A DNA stretch of 64,000 bases, from assembly GCF_014859695.1 (NCBI RefSeq), contig NZ_JACUTS010000004.1, forward strand, positions 1 to 64,000. Reading direction: 5' to 3'. Source of the DNA: Sulfurimonas sp. Lineage in GTDB: Bacteria; Campylobacterota; Campylobacteria; Campylobacterales; Sulfurimonadaceae. A program made the position numbers and the translations under genes. The notes beneath the pieces are model-generated. The model saw only the letters and a program-made list of their open reading frames with translations. It did not search any database and was not told the origin of the DNA. Below are positions 47,594 through 55,079 of the stretch, one piece after another (positions within the stretch are counted from its first letter, which is position 1; each line of letters starts with the position of its first letter).

Positions 47594-48667
47594 TTATTCT
47601 ATGGCATTTTTGGCTGCAGTTTGTTTGTCCATACAATATTTAACCATTGAATAATCTGTCCCCCATTTGTTTGAACAAAAATTTTTAATTTCGTAGCTGT
47701 AGTAGCTTAAATCTATTGTATTTTTAGCCTTTGTTTGTTTATCTATGCAATATTTGACCATTGAATAGTCAACTCTCCATTTGTCACTACAACTATTTTT
47801 AATGATAGTGTCAATCCTGTTTTTTTCTTTATTATAATTTTGCATGGCATTATTATTTTCAGAAATTATTTTTTGTTTTTTCTTTTTAACACTAGTTGCT
47901 TTTTCGGCTGCAATTTTTAATTTTTTTTGTTTTTCTTTGAATTTATCAGAGGATGCATACGCTATTTTATCCTCAACTTCGGTTAATGATAAATTTTCAT
48001 TTAAACTTGTTTTTTTGCAACTGTTAAAAGCATGTTCATGAATTACTTTGGTTTTATATTCTGATGCTTTGATTTTACAATATTCATTTATTTTATCTCG
48101 TATCTTAAGTCTATCTCTTTGCTTTTTCATTTCTTCAAACTTTTTCTTTTCTATCTGTTGTTGCTTGGCAAGCTTTTCTTTTTTTAATTTTTTTTCTTTA
48201 TTAAGATAATATTTACGGTATGTTTCTTCTTCTAAGTCTAAATCAAAGTTTATTTTTATAGAAGTAAAAATTAAATCTGATGGGTAGGAGGTTAATTCAC
48301 TAATATTGTTTCGTTTTTTAAAATAAATTTTTCTCTTAATTGTTTCTGATTTTGCTACTTCAATATCATCATAAGTCATAAATGATATTGAAATTTTTGT
48401 ATAAATAAAATCACTGTGTAACCCCTTTGCAATTGCACCAAAGTCAGCCCAATTTCCAGTTTGTTCTTCTATTGATTTTAAAACAAAGTTCCAGGCTACA
48501 ACATTATCAAGATAATTTATTTTTATATTTGTATCTATAGCAAAAGGCGTTGTAGGGTTTTCTTTATTAAGTTTAAATAACTCGGTTGTTTTATATTTAC
48601 GATATTCTTCTAAATCAATAGCCTCTGTAAGATTAAAAAGTATAGAAATTATTAAAAAAAATTTCAT
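47594..48667 (-). CDS. Secreted hypothetical protein with C-terminal CxxxW/YC repeats
   Basis: 357 aa. Signal peptide (MKFFLIISILFNLTEA), a beta-like N-terminal half, a Lys/Glu-rich coiled coil (~170-290), and two ~40-residue C-terminal repeats, CSDKWRVDYSMVKYCIDKQT and CSNKWGTDYSMVKYCMDKQT. The paired cysteines could form disulphides in the periplasm. AT-rich. It overlaps the upstream 218-aa gene by 4 bp. I do not recognise the family beyond the short YC repeat, which is found in various exported proteins. Confidence 0.6.
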   Translation of the reverse strand: MKFFLIISILFNLTEAIDLEEYRKYKTTELFKLNKENPTTPFAIDTNIKINYLDNVVAWNFVLKSIEEQTGNWADFGAIAKGLHSDFIYTKISISFMTYDDIEVAKSETIKRKIYFKKRNNISELTSYPSDLIFTSIKINFDLDLEEETYRKYYLNKEKKLKKEKLAKQQQIEKKKFEEMKKQRDRLKIRDKINEYCKIKASEYKTKVIHEHAFNSCKKTSLNENLSLTEVEDKIAYASSDKFKEKQKKLKIAAEKATSVKKKKQKIISENNNAMQNYNKEKNRIDTIIKNSCSDKWRVDYSMVKYCIDKQTKAKNTIDLSYYSYEIKNFCSNKWGTDYSMVKYCMDKQTAAKNAIE

Positions 48668-49320
48668 CTATTACTGCCTTTGTTTTCCGTCGTAGTAGAT
48701 AATTCAACTTTTGAATTTTTTACTAGTAAATTAAACCTTTGCAGTAATTCTTCTGTCGCATTGTAAAACTTTGCATTATCTAAATCTTTATAAGAGAACA
48801 TGTAACTTTGCTCTCTGCCTTCAATTATGATTTTATTTTTATCTCCTCTGAAATAATCTATTTTAAGTATGTCATAAATAATTCTATCTTTAACATATAA
48901 AGTTGGAGTATTTTCATATTTGTTCTTTAAATATTTTTGCTCCTCTTTTTTTGTCATTTTTGTAGTATTGCTATGGTTTATATTATTGCTTTTAGATATT
49001 TTTGCTGGGGAAGGACTGTATGGTTCTTTTAAATATCCCCCATTATCATCTTTTTTGCCCATGTTTGCTTTTACTTTTATTCTGGCAATATCAGCGTTAA
49101 CTTTTTCATCTAATAATTTTCTTTTTTTATCATATTTTTTATGAATGTTTTCCCTCTCTTGGTCTAATTGAACAAGTTCCCTCTCTAGCCTTGCTTCTTT
49201 AGAATACATTGCTTTTAATCTTATTTCTTCGAGAGCCAAAACCGATTTAAAATACTCATCATTCCCAAACATACATTGACTTAAAATAATAATAAGATAA
49301 ATAATTGACAAAAATTTCAT
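48664..49320 (-). CDS. Secreted hypothetical protein, partner of the repeat protein
   Basis: 218 aa. Signal peptide (MKFLSIIYLIIILSQCMFG; the Cys could make it a lipoprotein), a Lys/Glu coiled coil (~25-85) and a C-terminal globular part (TLYVKDRIIYDILKIDYFRG, GREQSYMFSYKDL). No family recognised. The stop overlaps the start of the next gene (ATGA), so the two are made together. Confidence 0.6.
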   Translation of the reverse strand: MKFLSIIYLIIILSQCMFGNDEYFKSVLALEEIRLKAMYSKEARLERELVQLDQERENIHKKYDKKRKLLDEKVNADIARIKVKANMGKKDDNGGYLKEPYSPSPAKISKSNNINHSNTTKMTKKEEQKYLKNKYENTPTLYVKDRIIYDILKIDYFRGDKNKIIIEGREQSYMFSYKDLDNAKFYNATEELLQRFNLLVKNSKVELSTTTENKGSNR

Positions 49321-49509
49321 GCAAGTCCTTTTTTTACATCAGTGCTTATAATTTTTATAAAATAAAAAAACACATTTAAAATAGATTAATATGGTATCAT
49401 AATAAACTAAAGGCTGTGATGAATACTTGTATTTTGGTTAATTTAAGGCGTATTAATAATTTAAAAAGACATATTGTTAAATGATAAGATACAGAAAGTA
49501 TTTAAAAGT

Positions 49510-49950
49510 TTAAATCTCTCCAGTAGCACCATCTTTTAAAATCTCCAATGACTCCTCAAAACCCTCTGCCTTACCACCAACAAATTCATTAAAACCATAC
49601 TCTTCTATTTCAACAGATTCACAAATATCAATTTTCCAAAGATTTCTGTACTCTTTTGCTGCAGTCTCAATTTGCTTTAGAACATCGGCATGAACTATTT
49701 TTTCAATAAAACCTTTTGACATCAATTGCAATGTTTTTAAATCCAAATGTTGTAAATTTTCTACCAGTTCAAAGTCCTTAAATTCATCACTATTTAAAAC
49801 TTCATCAAGCATCTCTTGGGAAACCTCAACATCATACAGCTCATCATCTTCATCAAAATTTATACAAACAATTTTAAATGGAAAATAAAAAGATGGATTA
49901 TCCAGCAAATATCTTAAAATTTTCAGTGCTAATTCTTTTGAGATAGGCAT
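49510..49950 (-). CDS. Acidic hypothetical protein
   Basis: 146 aa, strongly acidic (NFDEDDELYDVEVSQE). No signal or membrane segment. Not recognised. It lies 57 bp downstream of the DpnI-like gene on the same strand, so it could be co-transcribed, but nothing in the sequence links it to restriction. The 189-bp gap to the secreted pair shows nothing but AT-rich promoter-like DNA. Confidence 0.6.
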   Translation of the reverse strand: MPISKELALKILRYLLDNPSFYFPFKIVCINFDEDDELYDVEVSQEMLDEVLNSDEFKDFELVENLQHLDLKTLQLMSKGFIEKIVHADVLKQIETAAKEYRNLWKIDICESVEIEEYGFNEFVGGKAEGFEESLEILKDGATGEI

Positions 49951-50007
49951 TACTTAACTCCTTTTTTTGGATCTTAGCAAAAAAGAATAGAAAACAAAGC
50001 GATATAT

Positions 50008-50775
50008 CTATTGTAATATATATTTTCCTAGACCCTCAAATTTTAAGTAATTTTTATCTCTTAAGACTTGAAGCTGTTGCCTGATTTTTGCTTGAACATT
50101 ATTGTTATCTGGATGCTTGAGTTTAAGATAAGTTTCAAATTTATAAATATCATGGAGCGTAAAATCTTTTTTATCAAGTTTTTCAATACATTTTAAAATA
50201 TCAAGTATCCAACCTTTGGATTTGATATTATGAGACTCTTTTAAAAAACTTGTTTTATGCCACTCTTCTAAAATTTTATCTTTACTTTGTATCTTGGAAT
50301 CTTTTACATAAAATATTTTACCACTATTTGGAATAGTATCGAGAAGAATATTGCATCCTACCCATCCCGCTCTTCTAGCTGTTGAAGAGAGCGGGTTTCG
50401 CTTTTCAATGATTTCTGGAATAAAAAAATGTTTGGGAATAACTATAAAATTAGAGATATCAAGAGTGTTTTTATCATAATTCAAAAAGAAGAAGTTAGGA
50501 TTTGATTCACTTTGCAGGCGTTCAATCATCGTAGTATAGGCACCATCGACAATTTTTTTACCCATTTTGTCTTTTTTACTTTTTAGCTCATAATCTTCAC
50601 TGCATTTAGAACAATAAAAATCAGCAACAGGTTTGTTGTTTTCATAATTTGAAAGATAACTTCCGCAATTTGGACAAAAAATATTTTTTTCAACCCAACT
50701 TTCAGTAAGCACCCTAGCTATTTGCGATTTATTTTCATACCCCGATGATAGCGATATATCAAATCCTAAATCCAT
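50008..50775 (-). CDS. dpnI: DpnI-type methyl-directed restriction endonuclease
   Basis: 255 aa, the length of pneumococcal DpnI (254). N-terminal PD-(D/E)XK nuclease with a zinc ribbon: CPNCG (34-38) and CSKC (55-58), catalytic D52 and E63-L-K65 in ADFYC...YELKSK. Also NPNFFFLNYDK, SSTARRAGWVGCNI, and a C-terminal winged helix (VQAKIRQQLQVLRDKNYLKF). The resemblance to DpnI runs through the whole protein. DpnI cuts GATC only when the adenine is methylated, so it destroys Dam-methylated phage or foreign DNA, and the host cannot carry Dam. No methylase is beside it. Confidence 0.95.
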   Translation of the reverse strand: MDLGFDISLSSGYENKSQIARVLTESWVEKNIFCPNCGSYLSNYENNKPVADFYCSKCSEDYELKSKKDKMGKKIVDGAYTTMIERLQSESNPNFFFLNYDKNTLDISNFIVIPKHFFIPEIIEKRNPLSSTARRAGWVGCNILLDTIPNSGKIFYVKDSKIQSKDKILEEWHKTSFLKESHNIKSKGWILDILKCIEKLDKKDFTLHDIYKFETYLKLKHPDNNNVQAKIRQQLQVLRDKNYLKFEGLGKYILQ

Positions 50776-50836
50776 TTTATAAACGGCTGATACTTTGTAA
50801 AGCTGGCTTGGTTTAACGGTGCGGTCATCTTCTCTC
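50762..50836 (-). pseudogene. Possible truncated DNA adenine methylase amino terminus
   Basis: On the minus strand, with GGAGAG upstream, a frame reads MTAPLNQASFTKYQPFIKWI then TAG; MGEK in front is an alternative start. YQPFIKW followed by GGK is how many Dam-type methylases begin. The frame ends where the GGKR motif should be, and the dpnI ATG overlaps the K-W codons. It may be the stump left when a dam gene was replaced by dpnI, or a chance leader ORF. Confidence 0.45.
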
Positions 50837-50884
50837 CCATGGTTTTATATCAGCAAAAGTTTAATAAAATATTTTTTAATAGTT

Positions 50885-50913
50885 AAAAAATATGACAAAT
50901 AGTCATATTTTTA
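50885..50913. terminator. Bidirectional hairpin terminator
   Basis: AAAAATATGAC, a 5-nt loop and GTCATATTTTT form a perfect 11-bp stem with T-runs on both strands. It lies after the 59-aa gene and next to the second copy of the glyQ 3' end, so it may be the original glyQ terminator. Confidence 0.7.
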
Positions 50914-50938
50914 CGCCTTTACCCTCTTTTTTATCTCA
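50903..50938. repeat. Direct repeat of the glyQ 3' end (outer copy)
   Basis: 36 bp, 31 of 36 identical to 51664-51699. In the glyQ frame it still reads EIKKRVKA and TAA, against DRNKRVKA and TAA in glyQ. It brackets the zeta/59-aa module together with the inner copy. Confidence 0.75.
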
Positions 50939-51110
50939 TATACTCTTTTGGCATCTGCTGTGTTATTGTTCCGTCTGGAAGTTGAAAGTAGATAGTTCCA
51001 TTCTTGGCATAAACATTTGCAACACCATTTTCCAAACTCTTTTTTTGAGCTTCTTTAACAGCCTTTGAAGCTATTTTTAAAATATCCATTTCAAGTTTTA
51101 AATCTTTCAT
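50931..51110 (-). CDS. 59-aa partner of the zeta-like protein (possible antitoxin)
   Basis: 59 aa, below the ORF-track limit: MKDLKLEMDILKIASKAVKE ... IYFQLPDGTITQQMPKEYMR. Its ATG overlaps the zeta-like gene's TGA (ATGA), a tight coupling seen in toxin-antitoxin pairs. The N-terminal half is helical. The stop codon lies in the glyQ-end repeat. Family not recognised; an antitoxin role is inferred from size and coupling only, and the usual epsilon antitoxin precedes the zeta gene instead. Confidence 0.65.
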   Translation of the reverse strand: MKDLKLEMDILKIASKAVKEAQKKSLENGVANVYAKNGTIYFQLPDGTITQQMPKEYMR

Positions 51111-51667
51111 ATCAATCCTTTTAAAAATTTATTGTACAAGTCATCTAAAAATATCTGCTCTTTATTAGCAACTAGTTCATAATTATCATCGCCGTTAAAA
51201 AATAGCATCCATTCATCAACCATTTCTTTATATGTATGATAAAAAAGTTTTTTACTTCTTATATATCTTCTTTTTATATCTTCGTCGGGTACATTATGTC
51301 CGCCATTGAGCACTCTGTTTCGCACTCTTAGTATATTTTCAACATCATTTTCTAAAAAAAGATATATCAATATTACCACGAATCCTCTATTTTTAGCTTC
51401 TTTTATAATATTTGCAAGATATTTTCCAGATAGTGTAGATTCTATCATAAAAGAACTCTCTTTGGAGAGGCTTACATGAAGCTGTTTAAAAAATTCTTTA
51501 CCCGCTTTTACTTTATATTTTTGGATATCTTGAGGATCATATTTTTTAGCTATTTCATCGGCATTTATGAAATAAAGATTATTTAACTCTACATAATTAA
51601 GTGCAAAGGTAGTTTTTCCGCTTCCGTTCGCACCTGCAATAATATACAGAGTTTTATCAGATTTCAT
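51107..51667 (-). CDS. Zeta-toxin-like P-loop kinase
   Basis: 186 aa from MKSDKTLYIIAGANGSGKTT; the longer track start lies inside glyQ. P-loop GANGSGKTT at residues 12-20, FINADEIAKKYDP (substrate Asp), a MIESTLSGKYL motif, RVLNGGHNVPDEDIKRRY and a final NKEQIFLDD. This is the chromosomal AAA/zeta-like family; zeta toxins phosphorylate UDP-GlcNAc. It begins 4 bp after the glyQ stop. Lies between direct repeats of the glyQ 3' end. Confidence 0.85.
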   Translation of the reverse strand: MKSDKTLYIIAGANGSGKTTFALNYVELNNLYFINADEIAKKYDPQDIQKYKVKAGKEFFKQLHVSLSKESSFMIESTLSGKYLANIIKEAKNRGFVVILIYLFLENDVENILRVRNRVLNGGHNVPDEDIKRRYIRSKKLFYHTYKEMVDEWMLFFNGDDNYELVANKEQIFLDDLYNKFLKGLI

Positions 51668-51699
51668 ATATTTACGCCTTAACCCTCTTGTTTCTATCA
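51664..51699. repeat. Direct repeat of the glyQ 3' end (inner copy)
   Basis: Covers the last glyQ codons, its stop and the ATG of the zeta-like gene. Matches 50903-50938 at 31 of 36 bases. The spacing, about 0.76 kb, is one toxin/partner module. Confidence 0.75.
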
Positions 51700-52553
51700 G
51701 CTTCCTGCGCTTTGTATAGTTCCGCACAGCCGCGTGAGAGTTCGCGGATTTTTAGAATGTAGTTTTGGCGTTCTGTTTGGCTGATGGCTTTTCTGGCATC
51801 TAGTACGTTAAAAGTGTTTGCTGCCATCATGCATAGGTCGTATGCGGGAAGAGGAAGTCCTGTTTCTATGGTTTTTAGGCACTCCTCACTTTTTGCGTTA
51901 AACTCTGCAAAGAGCATCGCGGTATCCGCTACTTCAAAGTTGTACTTGCTAAACTCTATCTCTGCCTCTTTGTGAACATCTCGGTAGAGTGTTTTTCCGT
52001 GCTCATTTTCGCCCCAAACTATGTCAAAAACAGTGTCCACGCCTTGAAGGTACATGGCTAGCCTCTCTGTTCCGTAGGTTATCTCAACCGCTACGGGACT
52101 GCACTCTATGCCGCCTACTTGTTGGAAGTAGGTAAACTGTGTCACTTCCATGCCGTTAAGCCAAACTTCCCAGCCAAGACCCCATGCACCGAGTGTCGGT
52201 GATTCCCAGTTGTCTTCTACAAAGCGGATATCATGGTTTTTTACGTCAAGTCCGAGATACTCTAACGACTTTAGGTAAAGCTCTTGAATGTTGTCTGGAG
52301 ATGGTTTGATGAGCGCTTGAAACTGGTAGTAGCTTCCTAAACGGTTTGGGTTTTCACCGTATCTTCCATCCGTCGGACGACGGCTTGGTGCCACATAAGC
52401 AACCGACCATGGAGTAGAATCGAGTGAGCGCAAAAATGTAGCCGGATGAAACGTTCCCGCACCCGCAGGAATATCGTAGGGCTGGACAATATTACACCCC
52501 TGTTTCATCCAAAATTCTTGTAGTTTTAGTAACATAGAGCTAAAAGTTATCAT
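51672..52553 (-). CDS. glyQ: Glycyl-tRNA synthetase alpha subunit
   Basis: 293 aa from [20 protein letters not shown] with AGAGG upstream; nine codons are trimmed from the track start. Class II synthetase core: [75 protein letters not shown]. Pairs with GlyS (not in the window). Its 3' end is duplicated 0.76 kb downstream around the toxin module. Confidence 0.96.
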   Translation of the reverse strand: MITFSSMLLKLQEFWMKQGCNIVQPYDIPAGAGTFHPATFLRSLDSTPWSVAYVAPSRRPTDGRYGENPNRLGSYYQFQALIKPSPDNIQELYLKSLEYLGLDVKNHDIRFVEDNWESPTLGAWGLGWEVWLNGMEVTQFTYFQQVGGIECSPVAVEITYGTERLAMYLQGVDTVFDIVWGENEHGKTLYRDVHKEAEIEFSKYNFEVADTAMLFAEFNAKSEECLKTIETGLPLPAYDLCMMAANTFNVLDARKAISQTERQNYILKIRELSRGCAELYKAQEADRNKRVKA

Positions 52554-52636
52554 GAGTGCCTCTTGTAAATAGTTGCGCAATTATAACAAAGCAAAACTTT
52601 ATTTTATAATTCAAAAAACAAGGCGGCTTTTTTATT

Positions 52637-52670
52637 TGTTTAGTTTATTTTAAAAATTATCTAATATAAT
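52637..52670 (+). promoter_or_regulatory. Candidate promoter of the DsrE-like gene
   Basis: TATAAT at 52665-52670 after a T-rich stretch, 23 bp before the start codon, in the divergent gap with glyQ. Confidence 0.45.
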
Positions 52671-52693
52671 ACATTAATCTAACAAAAAGAAGA

Positions 52694-53143
52694 GTGATGA
52701 AACATCTATTTTTTATATTGTCTGTTATTATTACAGCCCTGCAAGCCCAAGAGTACAAAGCAGTTTTTAACTGTAACGCCAACGACATGCAGTATATTGC
52801 CAGCCGTATGGTCCTTGTTGAGAGAACTATGGATATGATTGAGAAAAACGGTGATATACCGAAGTTTGCCATTACTATTCATGGAGGGTGCGCGCCGATT
52901 GTTTCAAAAAACTATGATGAAATAGTTCTTGATGAGAAGGATTTAGGCTCCATTGAGTTGTCTCAAAAACAACTTATAAAACTAGCTAAAAGAGGCGTTG
53001 AGATAGTCGTATGTGCCATGAGTTTAAATGCAAATACAATTCAAAAAGAGGATGTAATTCCATCCGTAAAAATATCTCCCAACAGCTTTTTAGAGACTAT
53101 CTCCTACCAAAACAACGGTTACGCACTGATGGTGTTTGAGTAG
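52694..53143 (+). CDS. Exported DsrE/F-like protein
   Basis: 149 aa. Signal peptide (MKHLFFILSVIITALQAQ) and a DsrE-like fold with EYKAVFNCNANDMQYIASRM, KFAITIHGGCAPIVSKN and GVEIVVCAMSLNANTI, in which the Cys lies where sulfur-relay members bind persulfide. Periplasmic DsrE proteins are common in sulfur-oxidising Campylobacterota. Function unknown; converges on the ARMT1-like gene with a 3-bp gap. Confidence 0.78.
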   Translation: MMKHLFFILSVIITALQAQEYKAVFNCNANDMQYIASRMVLVERTMDMIEKNGDIPKFAITIHGGCAPIVSKNYDEIVLDEKDLGSIELSQKQLIKLAKRGVEIVVCAMSLNANTIQKEDVIPSVKISPNSFLETISYQNNGYALMVFE

Positions 53144-53146
53144 AAA

Positions 53147-54004
53147 TCAAACAACTTTGCAGACTATATCGCCGACCTCTTTTTTTAGCGAGGCGGCGAC
53201 GACACCGCACTTTACCTTTAGTAAAAAGCAGATGTCGCGTCTATGTGATGGACTCATGCACTCATAATTTCCCATCCCTTTGCTTATAACCAAATCTGCC
53301 GTGTCAAAAAGTTCTTTCGCATAGGAATTTGCACGATTGTAGGTAAACCCAGGAGTATTTACTCCGCTGTCGACAACTTTGCAAATCTTCTCAAAGCCTG
53401 CCTCTTTCGCCTCTTTTATAGTAACGTCGTTTATAATCGGATTTCCTCGTACCATGTAGGAGTATTTTGCGCATGGGTACAACTCTTTGAGCGTCTGAAT
53501 GAACATGTAGTCAAAGATATGTTCTCCTACGTTGTCGCCTACTATGAGAACACTCTTTGCGCTTTTGAGTTTTTTCTCAAAAAGAGCAAAATCGTTGTGC
53601 GCAAACTCCGTGTCAAATATCTTCTCAAGCTCCTCTTCAAGGTCAAATTCCACTTCTGCGGCGAGGTCTATAACATTTCCCGCAACGGCTATTTTTGTGG
53701 CTGTTAGTAGTTTGTCTTTTGAGTTTGATAGCTCTTTTTCTAAAAGCGGAACAAAAGAGAGAGCTTTTTTTGTAGAGAGTTCTTTTACTTCATCATACAA
53801 ATCTGTTTTACGGGCAATAAGCGCCATTTTTTCATAAACATAGGATGCTATTTCGGGAGGGGTGTCATCAAAAGAGAAGGATTTGCTCATCTTGGTAACG
53901 CTAGAGATAAGCTCGTTTGAGAGAGATTCGTCTGCATGCAACGCATTTGCTACTTTAGCACTTTGGTTTATTATGCACTCTACGCAGGCTTCATCAATCG
54001 TCAT
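53147..54004 (-). CDS. ARMT1-like/DUF89 metal-dependent phosphatase
   Basis: 285 aa. N-terminal helical cap with CVEC near residues 8-11, then the DUF89 core KSVLIVGDNVGEHIFDYMFI, CAKYSYMVRGNPIINDVT, DLVISKGMGNYECM with the conserved D-N and E/D metal ligands. Family members are metal-dependent damage-control phosphatases acting on phosphometabolites. Probably housekeeping. 12-bp gap to the next gene upstream. Confidence 0.85.
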   Translation of the reverse strand: MTIDEACVECIINQSAKVANALHADESLSNELISSVTKMSKSFSFDDTPPEIASYVYEKMALIARKTDLYDEVKELSTKKALSFVPLLEKELSNSKDKLLTATKIAVAGNVIDLAAEVEFDLEEELEKIFDTEFAHNDFALFEKKLKSAKSVLIVGDNVGEHIFDYMFIQTLKELYPCAKYSYMVRGNPIINDVTIKEAKEAGFEKICKVVDSGVNTPGFTYNRANSYAKELFDTADLVISKGMGNYECMSPSHRRDICFLLKVKCGVVAASLKKEVGDIVCKVV

Positions 54005-54016
54005 ATCCGAAAATGC

Positions 54017-54490
54017 TTACTTATCTGTATGCTCATCAATAGCCTTGTTCCACATGAGCTTATATTTTCTTCTCATGAACTCAACCTCTTGCTGAGAAAG
54101 TTTCAGCTGCTCTTGAAGTGTGTGAATCGTTTTTCTATCTTCGTCGTAAAGTTCCTGCAAAGAGCCAAGAGCTTCTCTTAAAAACTCATTTTCAACTCTT
54201 ACCGCCGCAAGAGTTTCATCTTTTGCATCAAGAACTTTTTCATGAAGATTGATGATGGTGCCTATTGTCTTTTCAATAAACTGGGGCTGCACCAACATCT
54301 CTTTTGTGTTATGAGATGAGAGTTCTTTGAGTTGAGCCGGGACTACTTCTCCTGCACCTTTTGAAGGGTCTATATATCGCACTCCGTCTTCAACTTTAAG
54401 AGTAAGTTTGCCTCTGTCTGCCAAATCATCAATTGCAGATATATCCAAACCCGTAAGCTCCATATACTCTTCATCACTCATCCACTTCAT
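54017..54490 (-). CDS. Campylobacterota coiled-coil protein (DUF3972-like)
   Basis: 157 aa. A short MerR-like helix-turn start (MSDEEYMELTGLDISAIDDL) is followed by a linker and a long coiled coil (~70-145; EKVLDAKDETLAAVRVENEF, LQEQLKLSQQEVEFMRRK). This matches what I recall as DUF3972, restricted to this phylum. No function known. Possibly co-transcribed with purE upstream (21-bp gap) and the ARMT1-like gene. Confidence 0.6.
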   Translation of the reverse strand: MKWMSDEEYMELTGLDISAIDDLADRGKLTLKVEDGVRYIDPSKGAGEVVPAQLKELSSHNTKEMLVQPQFIEKTIGTIINLHEKVLDAKDETLAAVRVENEFLREALGSLQELYDEDRKTIHTLQEQLKLSQQEVEFMRRKYKLMWNKAIDEHTDK

Positions 54491-54511
54491 ACGTGTGCCC
54501 CTGTTACAAAT

Positions 54512-55009
54512 TTACGAAAGAATTGTCTCAATCTCCATTGAATCCATCTCAACTTTTTTAGCTTTTGAGATGCGATCCTCTTTTAGCTTGATTGCCAACT
54601 CTTCGTTATCGAGTGCCAATATCTGCATTGCCAAATAAGCAGAGTTTATCGCTCCTGCTTTTCCTATTGCAACAGTAGCAACAGGCATTCCAGCAGGCAT
54701 TTGAACAGTAGATAAAAGAGCATCGATTCCGCTAAGAGCAGATGCGCTCATAGGAACACCGACAATAGGCTTGACTGTTTTAGATGAAAGAACACCCGCT
54801 AAGTGAGCAGCCATTCCCGCAGCCGCTATGAAAACTTGAGCACCTTTTTTCTCTGCTGTAATAATATAGTCTTTTGTTCTCTCAGGTGAGCGATGAGCCG
54901 ATGAAATTATCATCTCATACTGAACACCAAATGCTTCAAGCGTATCTGAACAAGATTTCATTACCTCATAATCACTTTTCGACCCTATTATAATTGAAAC
55001 AAATTTCAT
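54512..55009 (-). CDS. purE: 5-(carboxyamino)imidazole ribonucleotide mutase
   Basis: 165 aa class I PurE. N-terminal IIIGSKSDYEVMKSC, SSAHRSPERTKDYI with the catalytic His, AAAGMAAHLAGVLSSKT and the PVGVP-type loop (IVGVPMSASALSGIDALLST). Converts N5-CAIR to CAIR in purine synthesis; purF lies 6 kb away. Confidence 0.96.
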   Translation of the reverse strand: MKFVSIIIGSKSDYEVMKSCSDTLEAFGVQYEMIISSAHRSPERTKDYIITAEKKGAQVFIAAAGMAAHLAGVLSSKTVKPIVGVPMSASALSGIDALLSTVQMPAGMPVATVAIGKAGAINSAYLAMQILALDNEELAIKLKEDRISKAKKVEMDSMEIETILS

Positions 55010-55079
55010 TTAAGCTTTTTCCTTATTTTTTAATGGCGTGATTATATCATAGCCTTATCTAATAATTAATATTTTAAAA

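Noticed and set aside
51107-51727. Zeta-like protein starting at 51727 (206 aa)
   Set aside because: The extra 20 residues translate the glyQ 3' end in another frame; MKSDKTLYIIAG just after the glyQ stop is the natural start.
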